Below are positions 7,123 to 15,790 of a DNA stretch of 47,629 bases, piece after piece (position 1 is the stretch's first letter; every line of letters begins with the position of its first letter). Source of the DNA: Lachnospiraceae bacterium (GTDB lineage Bacteria; Bacillota; Clostridia; Lachnospirales; Lachnospiraceae). The position numbers and the translations under genes are program-made. The notes below the pieces were generated by a model, which saw nothing but the letters and a program-made list of their open reading frames with translations, did no database searches and was not told the origin of the DNA. Location: the NCBI GenBank assembly GCA_017440375.1, contig JAFSHK010000016.1:1-47629 (forward strand). The letters are read 5' to 3'.

Positions 7123-9642
7123 TTACTCAAACTCGTAAGACTCTTCTTTTTTATGAAAGTGGTATTTAATTGTAGTAGCTACAATTATCACACATATCAC
7201 CGCAAATATGAGAATACTGTTATTCTGATAATCTGCTTCTCTCTTCACCTGTACACTAACACTATCGCTTTCTGCTCTTACAGAATCTTCTTTAACATTC
7301 TGTTCCTGTTTGCTTACTTCTGCATTCTGTGCACTAACCGGGCTTACCATAAACTCATATGCTTGTACATATTCCAGACTGCCAAGTCTTGTATATGGAA
7401 GCTTCGTGGAAAAATCATATAAGATCTCCTGGTTTTCAGTACTATTAGCACTCTTTGTATCTTTCAACTCCTGTAATCCCTCTTCAACAGCTTTATCCGA
7501 ATCTTCTTTTGCCTGAACTATATTTTCCTGTAAAGTAAATAAATCCTCTCTCGTAGCCGCATATACATCTGCTACATACTCCATTTGTTGTATATCCGTA
7601 TCCAAAACCGCTTCTGATAATTCGGTTCCATTCTCTAGCATTGCATCTGTTAATGTCTGAATTTCTTCATGATTGATATATTCAAGCGGGTTATACTCCA
7701 TAATCGCTTCATTGTATGTTGTCAACTGTTCTTGCTCTACTGCATACTGATTCATAACCGCTGTTGTAAAACTATCAACGTTGTCTTGTATAGGCGTCAA
7801 AATTTTTTCATCTACACAAGTAGTTACAACACCTATATCCATCTTCTCGAACTCCCCAACTTGCTCTTCCAATATCTCTGCTACTACAATAGGATCTTCT
7901 ATATCCAATTGATATTCCTCTAACAAACTAACTAATGTAACACTATTGTCTTCTACGTCTTTAACAACTTCTCCCTCTTCATCTAACAAATAACCGCTAA
8001 AAAAGTAGTAATTATCATCCAAAATTTGTTGCATATCTTTCTGTAATTGGCTTAAATTATCCGCATCCACCTCAGGAATATCAATCACTTCCTCATCCTC
8101 TGTTGTATCCTCTTCATCACCTGCCACATAAAGTTGCATTGTACTGGTAGATGTCTCTTGTATGGATGGTTGCTCCACTACTGTTCCTTCTGTTACAGAG
8201 TCTTGGACTGTTGCCTCTTCTATTTCCGACTCTTGAATCGACGGTTCTTCTACTTCCGTCTCTTGAATCACTGGCTCTTCTACTACCGGTTCTTGTGCCA
8301 TTGACTCTTCTGTTTCAGGTTCTTGAATCGTCGATTCTTCTGTTTTGGGATTCTCTGTTACCGTCTCTTGCACTATTGGAACTTCTGTCGTTGTTTGTTC
8401 TGATGTACGGTCTGTCTCTGCGAATTCATTTTCTTCTGTTCCCTCATCACTTTGCAGCTCCTGAATCAAATTTTGTTGTTCAATCAGTTTATCGTTTTGA
8501 GATTCCATCGTATCTTCTATCATCTGGAATTCTACGGTTGAAAGCATTACATAACTATTTTGATAATTCTCAAACATTTCCTCTAATGCAACTAATGTAT
8601 CCAAATATTTATCATCGTTTTCTGTCTTATATGCTTCGACTGCTCGATCATATTCTGTCAGATAAGTATTAATATCCTCATAAATAGCTATTATATTGTT
8701 ACTTATCTCTGCTTCTTTTTCTGTTAATGCCGCATTATGTTCCTCAAATATTACTCCCAACTCTTCTGTGCCTATTTGATAAACTGAATTTCCCTCGGAA
8801 TCCTGCGTCAAATTAATACCACTCATAATCCCGCTCATATTTCCCATTTCGTCCATTAGTGCAATGGCCTCTTCATTTATCTTCTGATGGTCTTCTTCAC
8901 TTGCCATTAGATATTCCGTATATTTTAAACCTACCTGGCTTGTCAATTCCACGTTCTGCATCATATATTCAGAAATATCTACCGGTTCAATGTTGTTCTC
9001 TATCTCCGTAAATTCAGCCACCGGTACAAGTGCCACTAAGTCATTTGCCTGCACTGCATCAATGGCTTCTTTTTCTTCTAAATCATTGTCCATAACAGTA
9101 ACTGCCTCATCTTGTGCCGCATGATATTCATCCAACACAGAATGAAGATACATATAACTAACGCTGTCATTTAATTCATTCATCAATGTTAATACGTCAT
9201 ATATAACATCTTCCTTGATATCTTCACGAAGATTGTTGTTGATAGCATACATTATTTCTGCTCTTACCGGAGTCGTATTTAAGCTAACAACACTCTCTGA
9301 AAAAGTTGCCGGAACAACAAGATATCCTGCATAAATCCCCGTTGCATATCCTTGTCTTGCATCTTCTAATCCGGTAAAATGAAAATTATCATCTAAATCG
9401 ATAATCAATTTTTCCGCATAATTGACTTTTTCATCTTCTACTATGACACCCTCGTCTAAGTTAACTATTGCAATCTTATCCGTTAATAATCTTTTTTCAG
9501 CTTCTGTTGCTTCTTCTACCGAAACACCGTAATAACGTGCGTACTGTTGCATACCAACTACACCGCTTGCAGTTCCTACAAGGAATGTTCCTGCCAAAAT
9601 AGCAGTCTTTATAAGGGTAGATTTGAGGGTTGTATTTTGCAT
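7123..9642 (-). CDS. esaA: EsaA-like T7SS membrane protein with decapeptide repeats
   Basis: An 839-residue protein with an N-terminal membrane segment (~11-30) and a YhgE/Pip-type extracytoplasmic start (IAIVNLDEGV..., GIYAGYLVVPATFSESV). A long helical, coiled-coil-rich body follows. Residues ~412-495 are low complexity, built from degenerate ten-residue units such as VEEPVIQETE. One C-terminal membrane span (SILIFAVICVIIVATTI) and a short basic tail finish it. EsaA/YueB proteins are surface-exposed T7SS accessories, and YueB is a phage receptor. Family members usually have several C-terminal spans; only one is visible here. AAAGGAG lies 9 nt before the start. It begins the visible T7SS operon. 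Confidence 0.75.
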   Translation of the reverse strand: MQNTTLKSTLIKTAILAGTFLVGTASGVVGMQQYARYYGVSVEEATEAEKRLLTDKIAIVNLDEGVIVEDEKVNYAEKLIIDLDDNFHFTGLEDARQGYATGIYAGYLVVPATFSESVVSLNTTPVRAEIMYAINNNLREDIKEDVIYDVLTLMNELNDSVSYMYLHSVLDEYHAAQDEAVTVMDNDLEEKEAIDAVQANDLVALVPVAEFTEIENNIEPVDISEYMMQNVELTSQVGLKYTEYLMASEEDHQKINEEAIALMDEMGNMSGIMSGINLTQDSEGNSVYQIGTEELGVIFEEHNAALTEKEAEISNNIIAIYEDINTYLTEYDRAVEAYKTENDDKYLDTLVALEEMFENYQNSYVMLSTVEFQMIEDTMESQNDKLIEQQNLIQELQSDEGTEENEFAETDRTSEQTTTEVPIVQETVTENPKTEESTIQEPETEESMAQEPVVEEPVIQETEVEEPSIQESEIEEATVQDSVTEGTVVEQPSIQETSTSTMQLYVAGDEEDTTEDEEVIDIPEVDADNLSQLQKDMQQILDDNYYFFSGYLLDEEGEVVKDVEDNSVTLVSLLEEYQLDIEDPIVVAEILEEQVGEFEKMDIGVVTTCVDEKILTPIQDNVDSFTTAVMNQYAVEQEQLTTYNEAIMEYNPLEYINHEEIQTLTDAMLENGTELSEAVLDTDIQQMEYVADVYAATREDLFTLQENIVQAKEDSDKAVEEGLQELKDTKSANSTENQEILYDFSTKLPYTRLGSLEYVQAYEFMVSPVSAQNAEVSKQEQNVKEDSVRAESDSVSVQVKREADYQNNSILIFAVICVIIVATTIKYHFHKKEESYEFE

Positions 9643-9892
9643 CTGTGGTTGCTCCTTTCGTATTTCCCCAAATATAGTACAATTTTTTCATTCTAGCATT
9701 TTTTGTTGATTATTGAATTTTTTAACAAAATTTGTATATTGTACAATTATAATGACTTACAACTAGTAATATGGTTAAAAATTACCCTGTTCCTAAAATA
9801 TCATAAAAAAGTTACTTTTTAACACTTTTGGTAATTTTTGTCGATTTTGAGGGAATTTTTGCAACTTCTAATAACAAACCTTCTTGCACAAA

Positions 9893-12457
9893 CTACGTTT
9901 TGTGGTATACTTTTTTGTTTACTTCGTTTTGTTGTATTCCGTTTTTTATTTTATCATTAGCTATACTATTATTAAAAGCATTTTTGGGGTGAGAATTCTT
10001 CAAAAAAATAGAAGGAGCCTGAATATTCAAGCTCCCAAACTCTATGCCCATAAATTGTTTCATAATGGACTCGTCCATGCTATAGTCAATTAAAATGTAC
10101 TGCACTATATCATCAGCAAATACAACCTTCAGCTTATAATCTCCATAACAGTAAATTGCCTCTTCCAACAATTCATTTGCACTATAAGGCTGCACTACAT
10201 CCGGTTCTCCATAAAGAGAAATCATTTTTTCTAAGGTATCTCCAACCTTTAAACCTCTTTCCGTTTCTATTTTTTCCAAAGAGATACCTATCAGATAACT
10301 TTCCCCTTGATATTCCGGATTAGCTACATCTAAACTGTCATCTGTTAAATAAATCATTCTGATTTCCGAATCTTCATAACTTGGATAGCAAAGATTCCAT
10401 CTCCGATAACCATTACCACTTGAAATATAGCCTCCGTTATATGCATCAAAATCTTCCGGACATCCCAATGCCTCAAACATCTCTGTATGCAGTGTATCTC
10501 CATCAATTACGATATCGTCATATGCAATTATAAAATCTTCTTCCGTCAATGCAAATTCGTCACTGGTCACTTCTTCTACCAAAACCACAATTGATAGTGG
10601 TTCCGTGCTATTTTCCCATACATCTATTGCCAATACCTGATGATTTAATATTTCATTTACCTTAGCTTCTTCAAAACCAGATTGATCACCATAATATATT
10701 TTATAATTATTATGAAAACCAAGTGCTTTCGGATCACACCATAATGCCTTATCTCTTTGTATTTCATTTGCAGTAACATAAAAAGCAAAAATGTGATACT
10801 GTTCCTTTACCTGTTCATAAATCGGTAATTCCTGAATTGAATATGCTATGTCTTCTGTTTTCTCTTTTTCTGCATCAACACCGACAGAAATATCTGATAA
10901 ATAGATTCCTTCCTGCAAACAAACAGCATTATTTAACGCATTCTGTTGCTCTTCTTCCGTAAGAGATGTTAATATTTTTAGCACATCTACTTCAATTCTA
11001 CGCTCCACTGCATTTTCGACTACTTCCTTCATCGCATCATCATTTACCGAAGAATCATTTGATTCTGTATCTTTTAACGCTTCGATCAAAACAATTGGAT
11101 ACGGATTCTGCACATCACATATATGCGTATCAACCAAAAAGGCTCGCTGTTCCATTAAATCTATACCATAAATCTCATTGGAATCCTGCGTGTCTGTCTC
11201 ACTTTCGTATAACATTGGGATTTTTACATACTCCGTTCCGTTATAATAGTAAATACTGCAATCCTTTGAAAAACCAAGTGTTTCTAAATCACATAGCAAT
11301 GCCTTATCAGACTGCTCACTCTCAGAGGTCACACAAAACGCATAAATATGATAGTCTTCGTGCACATTTTCCGAAACAGGCATTTCATGAATTTCATAAA
11401 CGTTTTCTTCCGGCCTTTCTTCCTCTCTCCAATCCCAGAGTGCAATTCCTTCTTGTAAAATAATCTCCTTTTCTAATGCGTTCTCCAACATATCATCAGA
11501 ATACATACCTAAAAAGCCTACCATTCTCTCCTTTGTCCACATGTCATGTTCATCATAGAACTGCTTCATCATTTCCAGTTCTTCTTTCATACTCTGCCGC
11601 TCTATAAATTCCTGAAATTCTTCATTTCGCACCTGTTGCTGTGCTTTTTCTTTCTCCTCTAAATTATCAACTCCACATCTGGCTAAAATTCTTATCACCG
11701 CACCTAAAACGACTAAAATAATAAAAATTTGTTTTCTGTCCAGTAAACTACTACCATCATTCCCCGTTCTATGTGCTGCATCAATTTTACTCTCCGCATA
11801 GCCTAATGGATCAGATATTCCAATATTTTGTAATTTAATATTTCTGTCTACAATATATTTTTCAATTATTTTTAACTGCTCTTTTAACAACTTATGCATT
11901 CTGTCATCTATTTTTTTACAATTGAAACACTCTCCTAACGCATACAAGAAGTCTCTTGTACTCAGGATTGGTAAAATGTCATTCTGATAGAAAAAAGCCT
12001 CCCATTCACTTGGGCTAAGTTTCTTTTTCTCAGACATTCTCTTTATCTCGTCAATTGCTGCTTGTATGGCTTTCTTCTGCATTTCTGCATTCTGTGCATA
12101 CTGTTCATTAGATAACTGGCTGATATTATCAAACAGCGTATTCATTTCCTGTGATTCGGATGAAGGCGGTTCTGTTTTCTGCCGTTCCGTTGTGTCGGTT
12201 TTGGTAATCGGAACCGGTGGCTTCTCTTTGTTCTCCTGTTGCTCTGTTGTATCAGTTTTCGCAATCGGAACCGGCGGCTTCTCTTTGTTCTCTGCAAATT
12301 GCAATGCCATTTCATATGCATCATGGATTTCTTTCCATTTTTCCGGATATTCTTCCGGATGATATTTTTTTACCAACTTAGCATATGCTTTCTTAATTTC
12401 CTTTTTATCATTTGTTGGTTCAATCTCTAAAATAGCAAATACATTTTTCCACTGCAT
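9893..12457 (-). CDS. J-domain membrane protein with duplicated C-terminal domains
   Basis: An 854-residue protein. Residues 1-52 are a J domain (FAILEIEPTNDKKEIKKAYA...), but the HPD that normally stimulates Hsp70 reads HPE (33-35). Residues ~55-92 hold two copies of a 19-residue Pro-rich linker. Residues ~110-215 are helical, with a membrane span at ~243-259. Two related repeats follow, each with LQEGI, E-YHI-AF-VT, DKAL-CD--LGF and IYY-motifs, then a C-terminal domain with a SmpA/BamE-like GD-LEKMISLYGEPD segment. The last ~45 residues are Asn/Lys-rich and unlike the rest. It lies 23 nt after the Hsp70 remnant, its presumed partner. Client and function are unknown. Confidence 0.75.
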   Translation of the reverse strand: MQWKNVFAILEIEPTNDKKEIKKAYAKLVKKYHPEEYPEKWKEIHDAYEMALQFAENKEKPPVPIAKTDTTEQQENKEKPPVPITKTDTTERQKTEPPSSESQEMNTLFDNISQLSNEQYAQNAEMQKKAIQAAIDEIKRMSEKKKLSPSEWEAFFYQNDILPILSTRDFLYALGECFNCKKIDDRMHKLLKEQLKIIEKYIVDRNIKLQNIGISDPLGYAESKIDAAHRTGNDGSSLLDRKQIFIILVVLGAVIRILARCGVDNLEEKEKAQQQVRNEEFQEFIERQSMKEELEMMKQFYDEHDMWTKERMVGFLGMYSDDMLENALEKEIILQEGIALWDWREEERPEENVYEIHEMPVSENVHEDYHIYAFCVTSESEQSDKALLCDLETLGFSKDCSIYYYNGTEYVKIPMLYESETDTQDSNEIYGIDLMEQRAFLVDTHICDVQNPYPIVLIEALKDTESNDSSVNDDAMKEVVENAVERRIEVDVLKILTSLTEEEQQNALNNAVCLQEGIYLSDISVGVDAEKEKTEDIAYSIQELPIYEQVKEQYHIFAFYVTANEIQRDKALWCDPKALGFHNNYKIYYGDQSGFEEAKVNEILNHQVLAIDVWENSTEPLSIVVLVEEVTSDEFALTEEDFIIAYDDIVIDGDTLHTEMFEALGCPEDFDAYNGGYISSGNGYRRWNLCYPSYEDSEIRMIYLTDDSLDVANPEYQGESYLIGISLEKIETERGLKVGDTLEKMISLYGEPDVVQPYSANELLEEAIYCYGDYKLKVVFADDIVQYILIDYSMDESIMKQFMGIEFGSLNIQAPSIFLKNSHPKNAFNNSIANDKIKNGIQQNEVNKKVYHKT
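12179..12292. repeat. Two tandem 57-bp in-frame repeats in the J-domain linker
   Basis: Units at 12179-12235 and 12236-12292 differ at only a few bases and each encodes a 19-residue unit with EKPPVPI(A/T)KTDTTE. This tandem duplication sets the length of the spacer between the J domain and the helical region and could vary between strains. Confidence 0.8.
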
Positions 12458-12480
12458 TGTATCTTTCTGCCTTTCTGGTC

Positions 12481-13876
12481 TTACTTATCTTTCTCATCCC
12501 ACTCATGAAAAAGATTGTCTATTTCTTTTTCATCTTCATCATCTTCCTGATACCAACTACCGTCTGCTAATACATCATCTGAAAAACTCACATATCGATT
12601 TAACATTTTTTCTATGTAAGCGAAAAAAACAGTAGTATATTTTCTTACCTTTGGTACTTGATAAACATCCTTCGCCATAACATATTCAAAATATTGTAAT
12701 TTTTTTAAAATATCGTACCTTACTTGTTCATTGCTACTTTGCATAAACAAACGCTGTCCCCACTCTAAAACATAGCGATTTTCTTCATTTTCTGATGGAT
12801 TAACTTTTAATCTTTCAAACTCCCTTAGTTTTTCTTCAACTTGACTCTGTGTCATTCCTAATTCTTTATTAACAATAACCAGTCGTTTTGTTTCTCCTGT
12901 TGCTGATACTTTAACTTCTACTTCCAAAATCCCATTAATATCATAAGTAAATCTTACCAAGAATTTCACTTCACCGGCTGGTTTCGGTGGCACCTCAAGT
13001 TCTGTTTCCCCCAACAAAATATTTTCTTCTGCATACATTCCTTCTCCTTGATAAATTTTGAAGCAAATTTGTTTCTGATTATCATAAACAGTCTGATAAG
13101 ACCTTTCTCTGGTAATTGGCAACGGACTATTTCTTTCAATAATAAAAGACATCAAATCCTTATCTTTATTGTTATGATTTACGATTCCTGTCCCAAGAGA
13201 AAACGGACAAATATCGGTAAGCAGCATATCTTTGATTTCTTCATTTCGCTCTTTAATACCGGCACTGATACCACAACCAAGCGCAATCATATAATCTGGT
13301 TCTAATGCTACAATATCCTCCCGCCCTAGCAAATGTTGTAAATATTGCTGTACAACCGGCATTTTACAAGAACCGCCAACTAACACAACCTGCGTAATAT
13401 CATGAGCGGAAACTTTTGCATCCATCAACGCTTTGCTAATCGGTTTTCCCATTCGCTCAAACAACTCTGCACATATTTTTTAATCATCAAAATCCTGTCC
13501 ACCAAGCTGATTGTCACCGCTGACCGCTAATATTTCGATGATATTGTCAAAACACTCCACCAACGAAACATCCAATGTTCCACCACCAAAATCAAACACT
13601 AAAATGGTAGCATCTTCGTTTTGATTTAAATTTTGACAAGCAAGTGCTGCTGCCGAAGGCTCATTAATGATACGCTCTACCTTCAGCCCGGCAATAATTC
13701 CGGCACGCTTGGTTGCATTACGAGCCATATCATTAAAATATGCCGGAACACTGATAATTGCTTCCTCTACTGTTTCGCCCAAATATTTTTCTGCATCTTC
13801 CTTCAATTTTTCCATCCTGCCATACAGCAACCAGACTATTTGTTGTTCCTAAATCAATTCCTATTATTTTGCTCAT
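12481..13876 (-). pseudogene. Hsp70 (DnaK-like) gene broken by two internal deletions
   Basis: The ATG at 13876 (AAGGAG upstream) opens [22 protein letters not shown], the Hsp70 phosphate-1 motif. The sequence then jumps, out of frame, to [27 protein letters not shown] (13480-13830), so roughly 90 residues of lobe I are missing. That part carries NEPSAAALA and the phosphate-2 motif [11 protein letters not shown]. It ends GQDFDD followed by a TAA in the same frame, and resumes at CAELFERMGKPISKAL, so about 70 residues of lobe II are missing. The rest (to 12481) has the VVLVGGS adenosine motif and a recognisable substrate-binding domain. Loss of these parts should abolish ATPase function. Assembly error seems unlikely for two such gaps but is possible. 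Confidence 0.8.
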
Positions 13877-13882
13877 ATGATT

Positions 13883-14074
13883 CTACTCCTTCTTCAACTT
13901 CTCTATAAACCCACTTACCCCATATGCCTTTGCCATGGTTTTCGCTTTATCTTCCAGACTAAACATTGAATTACTTTTCAATAAAAGCACAAAAACCGTG
14001 ACAGCACAGACCATCAGAAATACTCCGACCGTCACAATACCAACACGATTTTTTAATGCTCTTAGATATTTCAT
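13883..14074 (-). CDS. Small single-span membrane protein
   Basis: A 63-residue protein: basic N-terminus MKYLRALKNR, one membrane span (~11-32), then a charged helical tail ending FIEKLKKE. GAGGGG lies about 6 nt before the ATG, and a good promoter is at 14123-14151. It ends 6 nt before the Hsp70 start and so heads the Hsp70/J-protein operon. No family is recognised; the short tail could bind a cytoplasmic partner. Confidence 0.6.
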   Translation of the reverse strand: MKYLRALKNRVGIVTVGVFLMVCAVTVFVLLLKSNSMFSLEDKAKTMAKAYGVSGFIEKLKKE

Positions 14075-14122
14075 TTTTTCCCCTCATATATACAAACTAA
14101 TTTACTTTAACTCTAAAATATT

Positions 14123-14151
14123 ATTCTATCACTCCATCTAAATGAGGACAA
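14123..14151 (-). promoter_or_regulatory. Sigma-A-type promoter for the small membrane protein/Hsp70/J-protein operon
   Basis: On the minus strand TTGTCC (-35), a 17-nt spacer, then TAGAAT (-10, preceded by TGA). It lies ~50 nt before the first start codon and back-to-back with the opposing promoter at 14168-14196. Confidence 0.6.
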
Positions 14152-14167
14152 TGCTTTTTAATTCTAA

Positions 14168-14196
14168 TTGCCAACACACTCTAAAAAGGCTATACT
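14168..14196 (+). promoter_or_regulatory. Sigma-A-type promoter for the C_GCAxxG_C_C gene
   Basis: TTGCCA (-35), exactly 17 nt, TATACT (-10), ending 65 nt before the start codon at 14262. Confidence 0.65.
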
Positions 14197-14261
14197 ATTA
14201 TTATTAGCACTTCTACTTATAGGCTACTACTATAAAATAGACTGATACAAAGGAGAACTCA

Positions 14262-14669
14262 ATGAACAGAAAAGAATTAGCGATTGCTTATCATGATAAA
14301 AAATTTAACTGCGCACAGGCTGTTGCCTGCAGCTTCGCAAAAGATTTGGGAGTTGACGAAGCAACTCTTTTCAAAGCCTGTGAGGGCTTCGGACTTGGCA
14401 TGGGTGGTACGTGTGCTACCTGTGGTGCTATTTCCGGTGCTGTTATGGCAGCAGGCTTCCAGAATAGTGACGGAAATCTTGCAAATCCACAAACAAAAGC
14501 AAATACTTATCAGCTTTCCAAAGAAATCGTCAATCAATTTATTGAGAAAAATGGTTCGGCAGTCTGTCGCGAATTGAAAGGTGTTGATACCGGCAAGGTT
14601 CTTCGTTCCTGCCCGGATTGCATTATGGATGCAGTAGAAATTGCAGAGAATGTTTTGGGAATTCACTAA
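14262..14669 (+). CDS. C_GCAxxG_C_C family protein
   Basis: A 135-residue protein with the family pattern: NCAQAV near the N-terminus (Cys17), the central GMGGTCATCGAISGAVMA with the GCAxxG-like motif, and further Cys in VCRELKG and RSCPDCIMDA. This redox/metal-binding-like family (TIGR01909) is common in anaerobes; its biochemical role is not established. AAAGGAG lies 7 nt before the ATG. It has its own promoter and its stop sits inside its terminator, so it is monocistronic and isolated on the plus strand. Confidence 0.85.
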   Translation: MNRKELAIAYHDKKFNCAQAVACSFAKDLGVDEATLFKACEGFGLGMGGTCATCGAISGAVMAAGFQNSDGNLANPQTKANTYQLSKEIVNQFIEKNGSAVCRELKGVDTGKVLRSCPDCIMDAVEIAENVLGIH

Positions 14670-14682
14670 GAATTCCCTTTTT
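14657..14682 (+). terminator. Rho-independent terminator overlapping the stop codon
   Basis: GGGAATT, a 7-nt loop containing the TAA stop of the preceding gene, AATTCCC, then TTTTT. Confidence 0.75.
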
Positions 14683-14685
14683 CAG

Positions 14686-14931
14686 CTATCTCTCATTATC
14701 CGGCCTGCCCGCAGCCATATCGGTATACATATCAAGTAAGCCTACCGTTTCGGATGCCGGACGACCGTAAACATTACAACATTGCTTGGAAACGGTTTTA
14801 TCCCGTTTGGAATTCTCATCCATCAAGACACTCATGCGATACACACCATTTTGTGATTCTGAGTCCAGATGTTTCATAATTTCAGCAATCATTTCGTCTT
14901 CATTCATCTTATCTTGCATCTTATCACTCAT
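14686..14931 (-). CDS. Small hypothetical protein
   Basis: An 81-residue charged protein of unknown family starting MSDKMQDKMNEDEMIAEIMK, with a central Ser/Arg-rich region, a KQCCNVYG segment with two adjacent cysteines, and the tail ETVGLLDMYTDMAAGRPDNE. No membrane segment or signal peptide is visible. GGAGG lies 9 nt before the first ATG, supporting translation. It is the last gene after the mtnA-aldolase pair, separated by 127 nt that contains a degenerate tandem repeat. Confidence 0.55.
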   Translation of the reverse strand: MSDKMQDKMNEDEMIAEIMKHLDSESQNGVYRMSVLMDENSKRDKTVSKQCCNVYGRPASETVGLLDMYTDMAAGRPDNER

Positions 14932-14982
14932 CTATGTGCCCTCCATCCTCACTTTGAACTCAGCCCTGCTTTACACAAATCA

Positions 14983-15037
14983 CTGTTGTAATATTCCTGT
15001 TGCAATTTTCCTACTGTAATATCCTGTTACAACTTTC
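14983..15037. repeat. Four degenerate ~14-nt tandem repeats
   Basis: Consecutive units CTGTTGTAATATTC, CTGTTGCAATTTTC, CTACTGTAATATC and CTGTTACAACTTTC lie between the aldolase gene and the small hypothetical gene. Such arrays can be regulator binding sites or slipped-strand products. Confidence 0.55.
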
Positions 15038-15058
15038 ATACAGGAATGATCACAATAC

Positions 15059-15745
15059 CTACTGTCTTCTCGGTATGCCCCCCTGCTTCACACCGAATTT
15101 CTCACGCATAGCAAGCAGCGCATCTATCTGTTCATTCGTCAAAAGGTTTTGTTTTCCCAAAATTTTTTCTGTTATCAATAATATATTCGCATAGTATTCC
15201 ATAGATTCCAGTCTATAATATGCCGCATAAGCATCTTCTGCCCAAGTAACTGCACCATGATTTGCCAACAGAATACCATTATGGGTATGACAGTACGGAG
15301 CAATCACTTCCGGTACTTCTTTCGTACCAAGCTCTGCATAAGGTGCAATCGGCACATCACCAAGTGAAATAATAGCTTCTGCCAGAACCGGAGTATCTAA
15401 CGGAATGCCTGCAATTGCAAAACAAGTGCAAATCGGCGGATGGGCATGGCAGACAGAACGAATATCCGGATTTTCCTTATAAGCACGCAAATGCATCTTG
15501 AGTTCCGAAGATGGCTTGTGCGTTCCTTCCAGAATATTACCGTCCAAATCCACTTTCACAAGCATTTTCTTTTTCATAAAACCTTTAGAAACACCGGTGG
15601 GCGTTGCCCACACTTCATTATCTCCGGTTTTAATGGAAATATTGCCATCATTCGCCGCCACAAAATTGCGGACATACATTCTCTGCCCAATATCAATAAT
15701 TGCTTTCTTTGCCTGCTTCTCTGTCATATACTCCATCTTGTCCAT
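15059..15745 (-). CDS. Class II aldolase, probable 5-(methylthio)ribulose/5-deoxyribulose-1-phosphate aldolase
   Basis: A 228-residue class II aldolase/adducin protein of the FucA/AraD/Ald2 group. Counting from the first Met, the catalytic Glu is in SSELKMH (E81), and zinc ligands are H100 and H102 (CHAHPP) and H163 (LANHGA), with the same spacing as FucA. The N-terminus has the phosphate-binding AANDGNISIKTGDN. It lies downstream of mtnA, which in the DHAP shunt supplies methylthioribulose- or deoxyribulose-1-phosphate; the aldolase would split it to DHAP and an aldehyde. AAAGG upstream fits the ATG at 15736 slightly better than the one at 15745. Fuculose-phosphate aldolase is the alternative, but no fucose genes are near. 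Confidence 0.8.
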   Translation of the reverse strand: MDKMEYMTEKQAKKAIIDIGQRMYVRNFVAANDGNISIKTGDNEVWATPTGVSKGFMKKKMLVKVDLDGNILEGTHKPSSELKMHLRAYKENPDIRSVCHAHPPICTCFAIAGIPLDTPVLAEAIISLGDVPIAPYAELGTKEVPEVIAPYCHTHNGILLANHGAVTWAEDAYAAYYRLESMEYYANILLITEKILGKQNLLTNEQIDALLAMREKFGVKQGGIPRRQ

Positions 15746-15790
15746 ACCTTTCTCTTCTATACGATATTTAGGTGCTTGCGCGACACCTAA

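Noticed and set aside
8151-8672. Plus-strand Leu-rich open frame opposite the EsaA-like gene
   Set aside because: It is the antisense of the decapeptide repeat region and owes its length to that repeat's composition.
12481-13876. Two separate functional genes (a 116-residue and a 327-residue protein)
   Set aside because: Both are successive pieces of one Hsp70 with missing segments and neither contains a full nucleotide-binding domain.
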